Below are positions 1 to 6,586 of a stretch of DNA of 9,587 nucleotides, in pieces. The position numbers and the translations under genes are program-made. Source of the DNA: Comamonadaceae bacterium (GTDB lineage Bacteria > Pseudomonadota > Gammaproteobacteria > Burkholderiales > Burkholderiaceae_C); assembly GCA_947454695.1 (NCBI GenBank), contig CANGMW010000084.1:1-9587 (forward strand). Direction: 5' to 3'. How positions within the stretch are numbered: position 1 is the stretch's first letter; each line of letters begins with the position of its first letter. The notes under the pieces are model-generated. The model did not search any database, was not told where the DNA came from, and worked only from the letters and a program-made list of their open reading frames with translations.

Positions 1-500
1 CCGAAGAACCAGTTGGCCACATAGATGTGCTTGACCTTGCGGGTGCCCACGGTGCCGAAAAATACGACCGCGAACGAGACCCAGACCAAGGTGATCAGGA
101 TGTCAATCGGCCACTCGAGTTCGGCGTATTCTTTGCCGGAGGTGTAGCCCAAGGGCAAGGAAATGGCCGCAGCCAGAATGACCAGTTGCCAGCCCCAGAA
201 GGTGAAGGCGGCCAGCTTGTCACTGAACAGGCTGACCTGACAGGTGCGCTGAACCACGTAATAAGCGGAGGCAAACAAGCCGCAGCCCCCGAACGCGAAG
301 ATCACCGCGTTGGTGTGCAGCGGGCGCAAGCGCCCGTAGCTGAGCCACGGAATGCCAAAGTTGAGCTCAGGCCAGGTCAGCTGGGCGGCGATGATGACCC
401 CCACCAGCATGCCAACCACGCCCCAGACCACCGTCATGATGGCGAATTGCCGCACAACCGTATCGTTGTAGACCGTCGCTTTAGTGTTTGGAAAAATCAT
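1..500 (-). CDS. ccoN: cbb3-type cytochrome c oxidase subunit I (CcoN), N-terminal part, cut by window edge
   Basis: Catalytic heme-copper subunit of the high-affinity cbb3 oxidase, an inner-membrane complex that reduces O2 to water at low oxygen. I translated it by hand from the ATG at 500..498; 166 codons are present and the gene continues past base 1. The protein starts MIFPNTKATVYNDTVVRQFA. A membrane segment lies at about residues 20-41, followed by the CcoN motif RPLHTNAVIFAFGG (60-72), whose H62 is the expected low-spin heme b ligand. Further hydrophobic segments lie at about 64-84, 98-118 and 132-150. SGKEYAELEWPID (121-133) is typical of CcoN and not of aa3 oxidases. A GAGAGG ribosome-binding site sits 5 bases before the ATG. 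The gene follows ccoS by 78 bases and has its own FNR-type box at 559-572, so low-oxygen induction is likely. Metal-ligand histidines of later helices are outside the window. Confidence 0.96.
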   Translation of the reverse strand, partial: MIFPNTKATVYNDTVVRQFAIMTVVWGVVGMLVGVIIAAQLTWPELNFGIPWLSYGRLRPLHTNAVIFAFGGCGLFASAYYVVQRTCQVSLFSDKLAAFTFWGWQLVILAAAISLPLGYTSGKEYAELEWPIDILITLVWVSFAVVFFGTVGTRKVKHIYVANWFF

Positions 501-558
501 GTGCACCTCTCGATTGATTGCCTTAAGTCAAGTTTGTCATTGATGGCGTCCCGTCTAT

Positions 559-572
559 TTGACGCACATCAA
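559..572 (-). promoter_or_regulatory. FNR/Anr-type box upstream of ccoN
   Basis: Read on the minus strand the site is TTGATGTGCGTCAA, which matches the FNR consensus TTGAT-N4-ATCAA at 9 of 10 defined bases. Its centre (565.5) is 65 bases upstream of the ccoN ATG. If it acts as a class II activator site (centre at -41.5), transcription would start near 524, leaving a leader of about 24 bases that contains the GAGAGG ribosome-binding site. The -10 hexamer at the expected place is poor (CAAACT, minus strand 536..531), which fits an activator-dependent promoter. FNR/Anr control of cbb3 oxidase operons is well established; binding here is inferred from sequence. Confidence 0.8.
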
Positions 573-578
573 CCGTTT

Positions 579-716
579 TCAAGAATCCCGCAAAATTCGC
601 TCGCCTTCTGCTTCGATGTCATCAAATTGACCACGGTCTATAGCCCACCAAAGGCCACCCAAAATGAAAAACACCAAAATGACCGACAGGGGGATGAGTA
701 AATAAAGAATGTCCAT
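579..716 (-). CDS. ccoS: cbb3-type oxidase assembly protein CcoS
   Basis: A small gene of 45 codons plus stop. The product starts MDILYLLIPLSVILVFFILG and has one membrane helix (about residues 3-25, ending GGLWWAIDRGQFDDIE), followed by a short acidic cytoplasmic tail ending RILRDS. The single helix followed by WWAI..GQFDD and an acidic tail is the standard CcoS (FixS) signature, and the length is normal for the family. CcoS is needed for cofactor insertion or maturation of the cbb3 oxidase. Its ATG is one base after the ccoI stop (TGAGATG), with an AGAGGA ribosome-binding site lying inside the end of ccoI, so it is translated as part of the ccoI transcript. The ccoN FNR box lies only 6 bases past its stop. 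Confidence 0.95.
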   Translation of the reverse strand: MDILYLLIPLSVILVFFILGGLWWAIDRGQFDDIEAEGERILRDS

Positions 717-717
717 C

Positions 718-3036
718 TCAATCCTCTTGGGTTAAAGGCACTTGGCGGGCCAATCGCAGGGCATTGAGCACCACCGCCAGCGAGCTCATGGCCATGCCCA
801 AACCGGCCAGCCAGGCTGGCATCCAGCCGGCAACGGCCAGGGGCACGCTCACCAGGTTGTAGGCGGCAGCCCAGAGCAGGTTTTGCCGAACGATGCGCAG
901 GGTGCGGCGCGACAAGCGCAAGCTTTGCGCTACCCGCACCAAATGCTCGCCCAGAACCACGAAATCCGCCTGCGCCTGCGCCAAGGGCACCGACTGTCCC
1001 ATCACCACCGACACATCGGCACCAGCCAACACCGGCCCGTCGTTGAGGCCATCGCCCACCATGGCCACGCGACGACCCAGTTTTTGCTCGGTCAACAAAT
1101 AACCCAACTTGTCTTGCGGGGAGCAGGCGCCGCATGCGGTCGTGATGCCTAAAGCCTTGGCCACACGGGCCACCGCCTTGGGGGTGTCACCCGACCAGAT
1201 CTGCACCTGTACGCCGCTGGCCTGCAAGGCCTTGACAGTGGCCAGCGCATCGGGGCGAATGTTTTCTTGAAGTTCAAACGTGGCGACCCAGCCTTGGTCG
1301 TCGCGCAAATGCACCTGCGAGCCGTGGGCCTGGGATATCAACGCCTGCAACACGGGGTTCTGCGAAACCGCCAGCTGGCAAAACTCGGCGCTACCCAGAT
1401 GGTAGGTTGGCTGCAGCCTCGCATCGGGTTGAGTCGTCTCAGTCAGATTCACTTCGCCACGAACGCCCTGCCCTGCTGACTCTTGAATTGAGCTGATGGC
1501 CCCCAAAGGCAAGCCCTGGGCCAGCGCCTGCGCGTGCAGCGCGCGCGACACCGGGTGCAATGAAAACTGCGCCAAGCTGGCGGCCACGGCCAAAGCCTCG
1601 TCGCGTGATGTACCTGGCCGGGTTTGGATCGCGCCGATCGTCAAGCCGTCCTGGGTGAGGGTACCGGTCTTGTCAAACACCACCAGATCCACACCCGCCA
1701 GTGTTTCCATGGCTTGCAAGCGGCGCACCAGAACGCCTTGGCGCGCCAACGCACCAGCCGAGGCCAGCATGGCCACCGGCGTTGCCAGCGACAGCGCACA
1801 AGGACAGGTCACCACCAACACCGCCACGGCCACCATCAAAGCATGAGACGGGTCACGCGACCACCAGAACAAGGTGGCACCCGCCGCCGCCGCGATCACC
1901 GCCAACAAAAAGGGTTTAGCCACGCGATCCGCCAACAAGGCCAGTTGCGGCTTGCTGGTGGCGGCACTCTCCATCAAAGCGACGATTTGGGCAAAACGCG
2001 TGTTGGCCCCGACCTGGTCCACCCGCACCAGCACCCGGGCCGACAGATTGAAACTGCCGGCTATCACCCGATCCCCCACCGCACGCGCCATGGGGCGGGA
2101 CTCGCCGGTGAGCAAGGCCTCGTCGGTCTGCGTCTGACCCGACACCACCACGCCATCGGCGGCAAAAGATTCGCCCGGCAAGACTTGGATCACGTCACCG
2201 GCTTGCAGCCTGCGCACGGCCACGCGCTCCAAGCGGCCATCGGCCAATTGACGGACCACGCCATCGGGCAAACGGTTCATCAGCGCGTCCAGTGCGCCTG
2301 CGGTCCGGTCGCGCAGCCGCAACTCCAGCCAGCGGCCCGTGAGGAGGAAAAAGACAAACATGGTCAGCGAGTCGAAATAAACCTCGCGACCAAACACCCC
2401 CGTGGGCTCAAAGGTGCCCAGGCTGCTCACCCCGAAGGTGATGAGGATGCCCAGGGCCACCGGCAAATCCATGCTGATGCGCCGGTGCACCACGTCTTGC
2501 CAGGCGCTGGTGAAAAACGGGCCGCAGGAAAAAATCATCATCGGCAGCGTCAACACCCAGGAGGCCCAACGCAGCAGCTGCTCCATCTCCGCGCTCAGGT
2601 CACCCGGCTGGGCGATGTAGGCAGGCCACGCGTACATCATCACTTGCATCATGCACAGGCCCGCCACCAACCAGCGCCACAGCGCTTTGCGGGTCTCTTG
2701 ACGCCGGCGCTCGCTGACAAACGCGTCTTGGGCCGGCAGCAGCTGGTAGCCCGAGCTGGCCACGGCCTGCATCCAGCGCGAGGGCAGGGTTTGCGAAGCC
2801 GACCAGACCAAGCGCGCGCGCCGGCTGCCTGCGCTCACCGTGGCGCTGATCACACCGGGCACCGCCAACAGGGCGTCTTCGACCGTCAATGCGCAGGCGG
2901 CGCAGTGCATGCCCTGAACCACCACATGCGACTCCCATTGACTCTCAGCGCCCGCCATCGCACGGCTGAACGTCCCCCACTCCTGCGGGTCGTCCAGCAG
3001 GGCTTGGTTCAAATCGTCCGGCGAGTTCGATGGCAT
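718..3036 (-). CDS. ccoI: Copper-translocating P1B-type ATPase of cbb3 oxidase assembly (CcoI/FixI)
   Basis: Inner-membrane P1B-1 ATPase, 772 residues, that exports Cu(I) from the cytoplasm for assembly of the CuB centre of cbb3 oxidase. Visible parts in order: an N-terminal heavy-metal domain with GMHCAAC (42-48); membrane helices from about 121; the actuator TGES (310-313); the transmembrane copper site TCPCALSLATP (410-420, Cys411 and Cys413); the phosphorylation site FDKTGT (454-459, Asp455); the N-domain LHP (493-495); GDGLND (661-666) of the P domain; and YN (726-727) and MSS (750-752) in the last helices, the other copper ligands of the family. The context (ccoS one base downstream, then ccoN) separates it from detoxifying CopA. 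No cysteine precedes the heavy-metal domain, so the extra N-terminal CxxC domain of some CcoI proteins is absent. No good ribosome-binding site precedes the chosen ATG; an alternative GTG (codon 38) has GGGAG 6 bases upstream but would trim the first strand of the metal domain. Confidence 0.94.
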   Translation of the reverse strand: MPSNSPDDLNQALLDDPQEWGTFSRAMAGAESQWESHVVVQGMHCAACALTVEDALLAVPGVISATVSAGSRRARLVWSASQTLPSRWMQAVASSGYQLLPAQDAFVSERRRQETRKALWRWLVAGLCMMQVMMYAWPAYIAQPGDLSAEMEQLLRWASWVLTLPMMIFSCGPFFTSAWQDVVHRRISMDLPVALGILITFGVSSLGTFEPTGVFGREVYFDSLTMFVFFLLTGRWLELRLRDRTAGALDALMNRLPDGVVRQLADGRLERVAVRRLQAGDVIQVLPGESFAADGVVVSGQTQTDEALLTGESRPMARAVGDRVIAGSFNLSARVLVRVDQVGANTRFAQIVALMESAATSKPQLALLADRVAKPFLLAVIAAAAGATLFWWSRDPSHALMVAVAVLVVTCPCALSLATPVAMLASAGALARQGVLVRRLQAMETLAGVDLVVFDKTGTLTQDGLTIGAIQTRPGTSRDEALAVAASLAQFSLHPVSRALHAQALAQGLPLGAISSIQESAGQGVRGEVNLTETTQPDARLQPTYHLGSAEFCQLAVSQNPVLQALISQAHGSQVHLRDDQGWVATFELQENIRPDALATVKALQASGVQVQIWSGDTPKAVARVAKALGITTACGACSPQDKLGYLLTEQKLGRRVAMVGDGLNDGPVLAGADVSVVMGQSVPLAQAQADFVVLGEHLVRVAQSLRLSRRTLRIVRQNLLWAAAYNLVSVPLAVAGWMPAWLAGLGMAMSSLAVVLNALRLARQVPLTQED

Positions 3037-3070
3037 GCCTGCAAGCTTAGCGGCGGCGGCGGCAAGAAGC

Positions 3071-3084
3071 TTGATTTAAATCAA
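3071..3084. promoter_or_regulatory. Perfect FNR/Anr box in the ccoI-usp divergent region
   Basis: TTGATTTAAATCAA is a fully symmetrical match to TTGAT-N4-ATCAA. It sits between the ccoI start (3036, minus) and the usp start (3144, plus). Its centre at 3077.5 is 31 bases from the centre of a good -10 element (TTTAAT, 3106-3111) facing usp, the spacing of a class II FNR promoter. In the other direction a poor hexamer (TAAGCT, minus strand 3049..3044) lies at the same distance, so the site may also serve ccoI. FNR and Anr are known regulators of cbb3 genes and of some universal stress genes; occupancy here is inferred. Confidence 0.88.
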
Positions 3085-3105
3085 GACAGGCCGCGTTGTA
3101 AGGCG

Positions 3106-3111
3106 TTTAAT
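3106..3111 (+). promoter_or_regulatory. -10 element of the usp promoter
   Basis: TTTAAT matches TATAAT at 5 of 6 positions. No -35 hexamer is expected because the FNR box centre lies 31 bases upstream, as in class II FNR promoters. The predicted start is near 3119, giving a leader of about 25 bases that includes the AAGGAAG ribosome-binding site of usp (3132-3138). Confidence 0.65.
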
Positions 3112-3143
3112 CAGCCCCATCACTTCAACGAAAGGAAGACACC

Positions 3144-3587
3144 ATGTACCAACGCATTCTTGTAGCCACCGACGGCTCCACCCTGTCCAAAAAAGCCGTG
3201 AACCAGGCGATTGCCCTGGCCCAACTCACCGGCGCCGAGCTGGTGGCACTGAAGGTGATTCCGCGATATCCCCAAAGTTATTTTGAAGGCGGCGTGGCGC
3301 TGGCAGCCAGTGAAGTGGGCCGGATTGAAAAGCAGTGGGCTGACCATGCGCAAGGCGTGGTGGATGCAGTGGCCAAAACGGCCAAGGGCAAAGGCGTGGC
3401 AGTCAAGGCCGTCACCGCCAAGTCGGACCTGATCAGCGAGGCCATCATTGCCACCGCCAAAAAGCACAAATGCGATTTGATCGTGATGTCTTCGCACGGT
3501 CGTCGCGGCATCAAACGCTTGCTGCTGGGCAGCGAAACGCAACAGGTGCTGACGCACTCGCACACGCCGGTGCTGGTGCTGCGCTAA
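3144..3587 (+). CDS. Universal stress protein, UspA family, single domain
   Basis: A 147-residue cytoplasmic protein of normal length for a single Usp domain. It begins MYQRILVATDGSTLSKKAV, with the conserved first strand and the Asp (D10) that contacts adenine nucleotide in ATP-binding members. The C-terminal part has DLIVMSSHGRRG and LLLGS, giving HG-(9 residues)-GS, the phosphate-binding loop of the ATP-binding (MJ0577-like) type; the first Gly of the usual G-2x-G is Ser here. The end TPVLVLR is the usual last strand. An AAGGAAG ribosome-binding site stands 5 bases before the ATG. It is transcribed away from ccoI and shares its FNR box, so the product is probably made under oxygen limitation, like Anr-controlled Usp proteins of Pseudomonas that aid anaerobic survival. 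The specific function is not known from sequence. Confidence 0.93.
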   Translation: MYQRILVATDGSTLSKKAVNQAIALAQLTGAELVALKVIPRYPQSYFEGGVALAASEVGRIEKQWADHAQGVVDAVAKTAKGKGVAVKAVTAKSDLISEAIIATAKKHKCDLIVMSSHGRRGIKRLLLGSETQQVLTHSHTPVLVLR

Positions 3588-3596
3588 GAACTTGAG

Positions 3597-3620
3597 ATGA
3601 CGTCGCTTGGGTGACGTCGT
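3597..3620 (+). repeat. Small hairpin / repeated TGACGTCG after usp
   Basis: TGACGTCG occurs at 3598-3605 and again at 3612-3619. Because GACGTC is its own reverse complement, the pair can also fold as a stem of 8 pairs (one G-T) around an 8-base loop. It begins 10 bases after the usp stop and precedes the larger terminator-like repeat. It could protect the usp mRNA 3' end or be accidental. Confidence 0.4.
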
Positions 3621-3637
3621 AGCAATTGAAGCTGCCA

Positions 3638-3671
3638 ACCGCGGGCTGGGGTGAAAACGCCAGCCCGCGGT
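3638..3671. terminator. Terminator-like inverted repeat between convergent usp and matB
   Basis: ACCGCGGGCTGG (3638-3649) and CCAGCCCGCGGT (3660-3671) are exact 12-base inverted arms around a 10-base loop. The repeat lies 50 bases past the usp stop and 14 bases past the matB stop on the other strand, the right place for a bidirectional terminator. Neither side has a run of T (usp side TGCTTTAGGG), so it may act as a pause or mRNA-end stabiliser instead of a classical intrinsic terminator. Confidence 0.6.
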
Positions 3672-3685
3672 GCTTTAGGGCTGCT

Positions 3686-5212
3686 CTAGAGGGACTTGTA
3701 GGTTTCGCGCAGAATATTTTTCTGCACTTTGCCCATGGTGTTGCGCGGCAACTCGGCCACCACCACACAGCGCTTGGGAATCTTGAAATTGGCCAGCTTG
3801 GCCTTGAGGGCCGCGAGCACCGCATCCGGCTGGACCGTGGCCCCCGGCTTGGGCACCACCACGGCCACCCCCACCTCGCCGAAGTCCGCATGGGGCACGC
3901 CCACCAAAGCACTCTCGGCCACGCCGGGCAATTCGTTGATGTAGCCCTCAATCTCAGCCGGGTACACGTTGTAGCCGCCGCTGATGATCAAGTCTTTGCT
4001 GCGGCCCACAATGGCCACATAGCCGCGCTCATCGATCTTGCCCACATCGCCGGTTTTGAAATAGCCGTCGGCCGTGAACTCTTCGCGGGTTTTTTCAGGC
4101 ATGCGCCAATAGCCTTTGAAGACATTGGGGCCTTTAACCTGAATGCCGCCGATCTCATTGACCGGCAAATTTTTTCCTGAATCGTCCTGCACCCGCAGGC
4201 TCACGCCCGGCAATGGAAAGCCCACGGTGCCGCCACGGCGCTCCCCGTGTTTCGCTTCATACGGGTTGGAGGTGAGCATGGTGGTCTCACTCATGCCGTA
4301 GCGTTCCAAAATCGTGTGGCCGGTGCGCTGCTGCCAATCCGTGAAGGTCTCGATCAACAGGGGCGCCGAGCCGGCGACAAACAAACGCATGTTGCGCACG
4401 GCCTCGCGGTTCAGCCCCGGTTCGGTGAGCAAACGGACGTACAAGGTCGGTACGCCCATGAACACCGTCGCCTGGGGCATTTTCTCCAGCACGCGCTTGG
4501 GCTCGAACTTGGCCATCCAAAACATCTTGCTGCCGTTGAGCAGCGCCCCGTGCAGCGCGACAAACAAGCCGTGCACATGAAAGATGGGCAAGGCGTGGAT
4601 CAGCACATCGCCTTGACGCCAGCCCCAATAGGTTTTGAGCACCTGCGCGTTGCTGAGCAAGTTGCCGTGGCTGAGCATGGCGCCTTTGCTGCGCCCGGTG
4701 GTGCCACTGGTGTACAAAATCGCGGCCAGGTCATCCGCACGACGCGCCACGACCTTGTGCTGATCCGAACAATGGGCGGCGCGATCCAGCAAGCTGCCGG
4801 TGCGGTCATCGTCCAAGGTGAAGACGTTTTTCGTGCCGGCCTTGAACGCGAGTTTGCTCACCCAGCCGAAATTCTTGCTGCTGCACACCACCACCGAAGG
4901 TTCGGCGTTGCCGATGAAGTACTCGATCTCCGCGCTTTGGTAAGCCGTGTTCAGGGGCAGGAAAACAAAGCCGGCGCGCAAAGTGGCCAAATACAACATG
5001 ACCGCTTCGACCGACTTTTCCACCTGCACTGCGATGCGCGCACCCTGCGGCAAGTCCAGGGACTGCAGCAGATTGGCCATCATGGCCGAGGCCCGGTCCA
5101 AGTCGCGCCAGCTGTAGTGCAGCCCGTTGTCGGTTTCGATCGCCACGGCGTCCAGCTTGGCGGGAAACGCCGCGCGCAAAGCGGCGTACAAATTAATGTC
5201 TTGAACCTGCAT
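3686..5212 (-). CDS. matB: Malonyl-CoA synthetase (malonate--CoA ligase) MatB
   Basis: Cytoplasmic adenylate-forming enzyme, 508 residues: malonate + ATP + CoA gives malonyl-CoA + AMP + PPi, via malonyl-AMP. Family core motifs: P-loop YTSGTTGRSKG (167-177), LPIFHVHGLF (208-217), GSAPLL (281-286), ERYGMSETTMLTSNPY (303-318), TGDVGKIDERG (387-397), KDLIISGGYNVYP (406-418) and PRNTMGKVQK (489-498) with the catalytic Lys495. ERYGM.ET.M.TSNPY and KGPNVFKGYWRMPEKT (360-375) closely resemble the Rhodopseudomonas palustris MatB I remember, more than acetyl- or fatty acyl-CoA ligases. PRNTMGK fits the PxxxxGK pattern that RpPat acetylates in that MatB, so control by acetylation is possible. It starts 12 bases after the dctM stop, across a run of seven T, with GAAGAG as a modest ribosome-binding site. 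Being last in a TRAP transporter operon supports the malonate assignment. Confidence 0.92.
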   Translation of the reverse strand: MQVQDINLYAALRAAFPAKLDAVAIETDNGLHYSWRDLDRASAMMANLLQSLDLPQGARIAVQVEKSVEAVMLYLATLRAGFVFLPLNTAYQSAEIEYFIGNAEPSVVVCSSKNFGWVSKLAFKAGTKNVFTLDDDRTGSLLDRAAHCSDQHKVVARRADDLAAILYTSGTTGRSKGAMLSHGNLLSNAQVLKTYWGWRQGDVLIHALPIFHVHGLFVALHGALLNGSKMFWMAKFEPKRVLEKMPQATVFMGVPTLYVRLLTEPGLNREAVRNMRLFVAGSAPLLIETFTDWQQRTGHTILERYGMSETTMLTSNPYEAKHGERRGGTVGFPLPGVSLRVQDDSGKNLPVNEIGGIQVKGPNVFKGYWRMPEKTREEFTADGYFKTGDVGKIDERGYVAIVGRSKDLIISGGYNVYPAEIEGYINELPGVAESALVGVPHADFGEVGVAVVVPKPGATVQPDAVLAALKAKLANFKIPKRCVVVAELPRNTMGKVQKNILRETYKSL

Positions 5213-5224
5213 GAAAAAAACTCT

Positions 5225-6586
5225 TCAGTGTTTGAGGGCGGGTACGCCCATCACGGCGTCAGGCAAAGCGGTGGCAATGCCGGGAAAAATACAAATCAGC
5301 ACCACAGCCACCAGCATCAGCACAACAAAAGGCAAGACGCCCCAGATGATGTCGCTCAATGCAATGTCGGGAGCAATGTTTTTGATGACAAAAATATTCA
5401 AGCCCACCGGCGGGTGAATGAGGCCGGTCTCCATGACGATGGTCATCAGCACGCCAAACCAGATCAGATCAAACCCGGCGTCTTTAAGGGGCGGCAGGAT
5501 GATGGGCGCGGTCATGAGAATGATGCTCACCGGCGGCAAAAAGAAGCCCAACAAAATCACCATCACCAGCACGGCAGTGAGCAGCACCCATTTGGAGAGG
5601 TGCATGCCCACCACCCACTCCGCGGTGGACTGGCTGATGTGCAGGTAACTCATCACATAAGAGAACAGCAAAGACATGCCGATGATCATCATCAGCATGG
5701 TGGACTCTTTGAGCGTGGCCGACAAAATCGGGGCGACATCGCGCGGGCGCCACACGCCGTAGATCACGGCAATCAAGGCCAGTGCCAGCAAGGCACCCAA
5801 ACCGGCCGTTTCGCTGGGCGTGGCAAAGCCACCGTACAAGGCCACCATCACGCCTACCAGCAACAACACAAAAGGCACGACGCGCGGCAGCATTTCGAAC
5901 TTTTCGCGGGTGGTGAAGGTTTCTTCTGACAAGAGCGCAGAAGCCGCCCCGGTGCGCAAAAACTCGGCATGGGCCACTTTGTATTCTTTGCGATAACGCA
6001 CCACCGCGTAGCCCGCAAACAGGCCCACCAAAAGCAGACCCGGGAAAATGCCCGCCAGGAACAAACGGCCCAACGACTGCTCAGCCGCCACCGCGTACAA
6101 AATCATGGTGACCGAAGGCGGCAACAAAATACCCAGGGTGCCCCCCGCGGCGATGATGCCGGCCGCAAAACCCGGCGAGTAACCGCGCTTGCGCATTTCC
6201 GGAATACCGGCGCTACCGATGGCCGAACAAGTGGCCGGACTCGAGCCGGCCATGGCCGCAAACAGCGCACAGGCAAACACATTGGCAATACCCAGCCCGC
6301 CAGGGATGCGCCCCATCCACACATGCATGGCGGCGTACAGGTCCTGACCAGCGCGTGATTTGCCTATCGCCGCCCCTTTAAGAATGAACAAGGGGATGGA
6401 GAGCAAGGTGATGCTGGCCATCTCTTCATAGACGTTTTGCGTGACCGTGTTCAGGGCCGACGCAGGCATGAAGAAATACATGAACACCAGCGCCACGCCG
6501 CCCAAGGCAAACGCAATGGGCGCGCCCGAGAACATGAACAACAAGGTGACCGCGCCAAAGAGCAGACCCAATTCAAGCAAGCTCAT
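5225..6586 (-). CDS. TRAP transporter large permease, DctM family (probable malonate transporter MatM)
   Basis: Inner-membrane ion-coupled transport subunit, 453 residues from the ATG at 6586, which overlaps the dctQ stop as ATGA and has AAAGGTGA as its ribosome-binding site. The frame is open 53 codons further upstream, but that stretch overlaps dctQ and is not membrane-like, so the shorter start is preferred. It is mostly hydrophobic, consistent with about 12 membrane segments. DctM motifs present: MAGSSPATCSAIGSAGIPEM (112-131), GGTLGILLPPS (148-158), and near the C-terminus TGLIHPPVGLNIFVIKN, the second pseudo-symmetric gate region. With DctQ it moves substrate from the binding protein into the cytoplasm using an ion gradient. 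The substrate is inferred to be malonate because matB follows 12 bases later; another dicarboxylate cannot be excluded. Confidence 0.93.
   Translation of the reverse strand: MSLLELGLLFGAVTLLFMFSGAPIAFALGGVALVFMYFFMPASALNTVTQNVYEEMASITLLSIPLFILKGAAIGKSRAGQDLYAAMHVWMGRIPGGLGIANVFACALFAAMAGSSPATCSAIGSAGIPEMRKRGYSPGFAAGIIAAGGTLGILLPPSVTMILYAVAAEQSLGRLFLAGIFPGLLLVGLFAGYAVVRYRKEYKVAHAEFLRTGAASALLSEETFTTREKFEMLPRVVPFVLLLVGVMVALYGGFATPSETAGLGALLALALIAVIYGVWRPRDVAPILSATLKESTMLMMIIGMSLLFSYVMSYLHISQSTAEWVVGMHLSKWVLLTAVLVMVILLGFFLPPVSIILMTAPIILPPLKDAGFDLIWFGVLMTIVMETGLIHPPVGLNIFVIKNIAPDIALSDIIWGVLPFVVLMLVAVVLICIFPGIATALPDAVMGVPALKH

Noticed and set aside
514..531. Second FNR-like inverted pair TTGAT...GTCAA between ccoN and its FNR box
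   Set aside because: The arms are separated by 8 bases, not the 4 required for FNR/Anr binding.
27..701. Open frame of 224 codons on the plus strand opposite ccoN and ccoS
   Set aside because: The opposite strand encodes clear CcoN and CcoS, and this frame has no family resemblance.
1624..3165. Long open frame (513 codons) on the plus strand opposite ccoI
   Set aside because: It is the antisense shadow of a clearly conserved P-type ATPase gene; it is rich in His, Gln, Arg and Gly with no recognisable domain, as expected from GC-rich codon bias.
5213..5250. Small GGGCG/CGCCC hairpin and run of seven T between dctM and matB as an intra-operon terminator
   Set aside because: The T run is about 15 bases after the 5-pair stem, too far for an intrinsic terminator, and the genes are only 12 bases apart.
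4247..5929. Long open frame (560 codons) on the plus strand opposite matB and dctM
   Set aside because: It spans two real genes on the other strand, has low-complexity His/Gln/Arg composition, and has no plausible start context.
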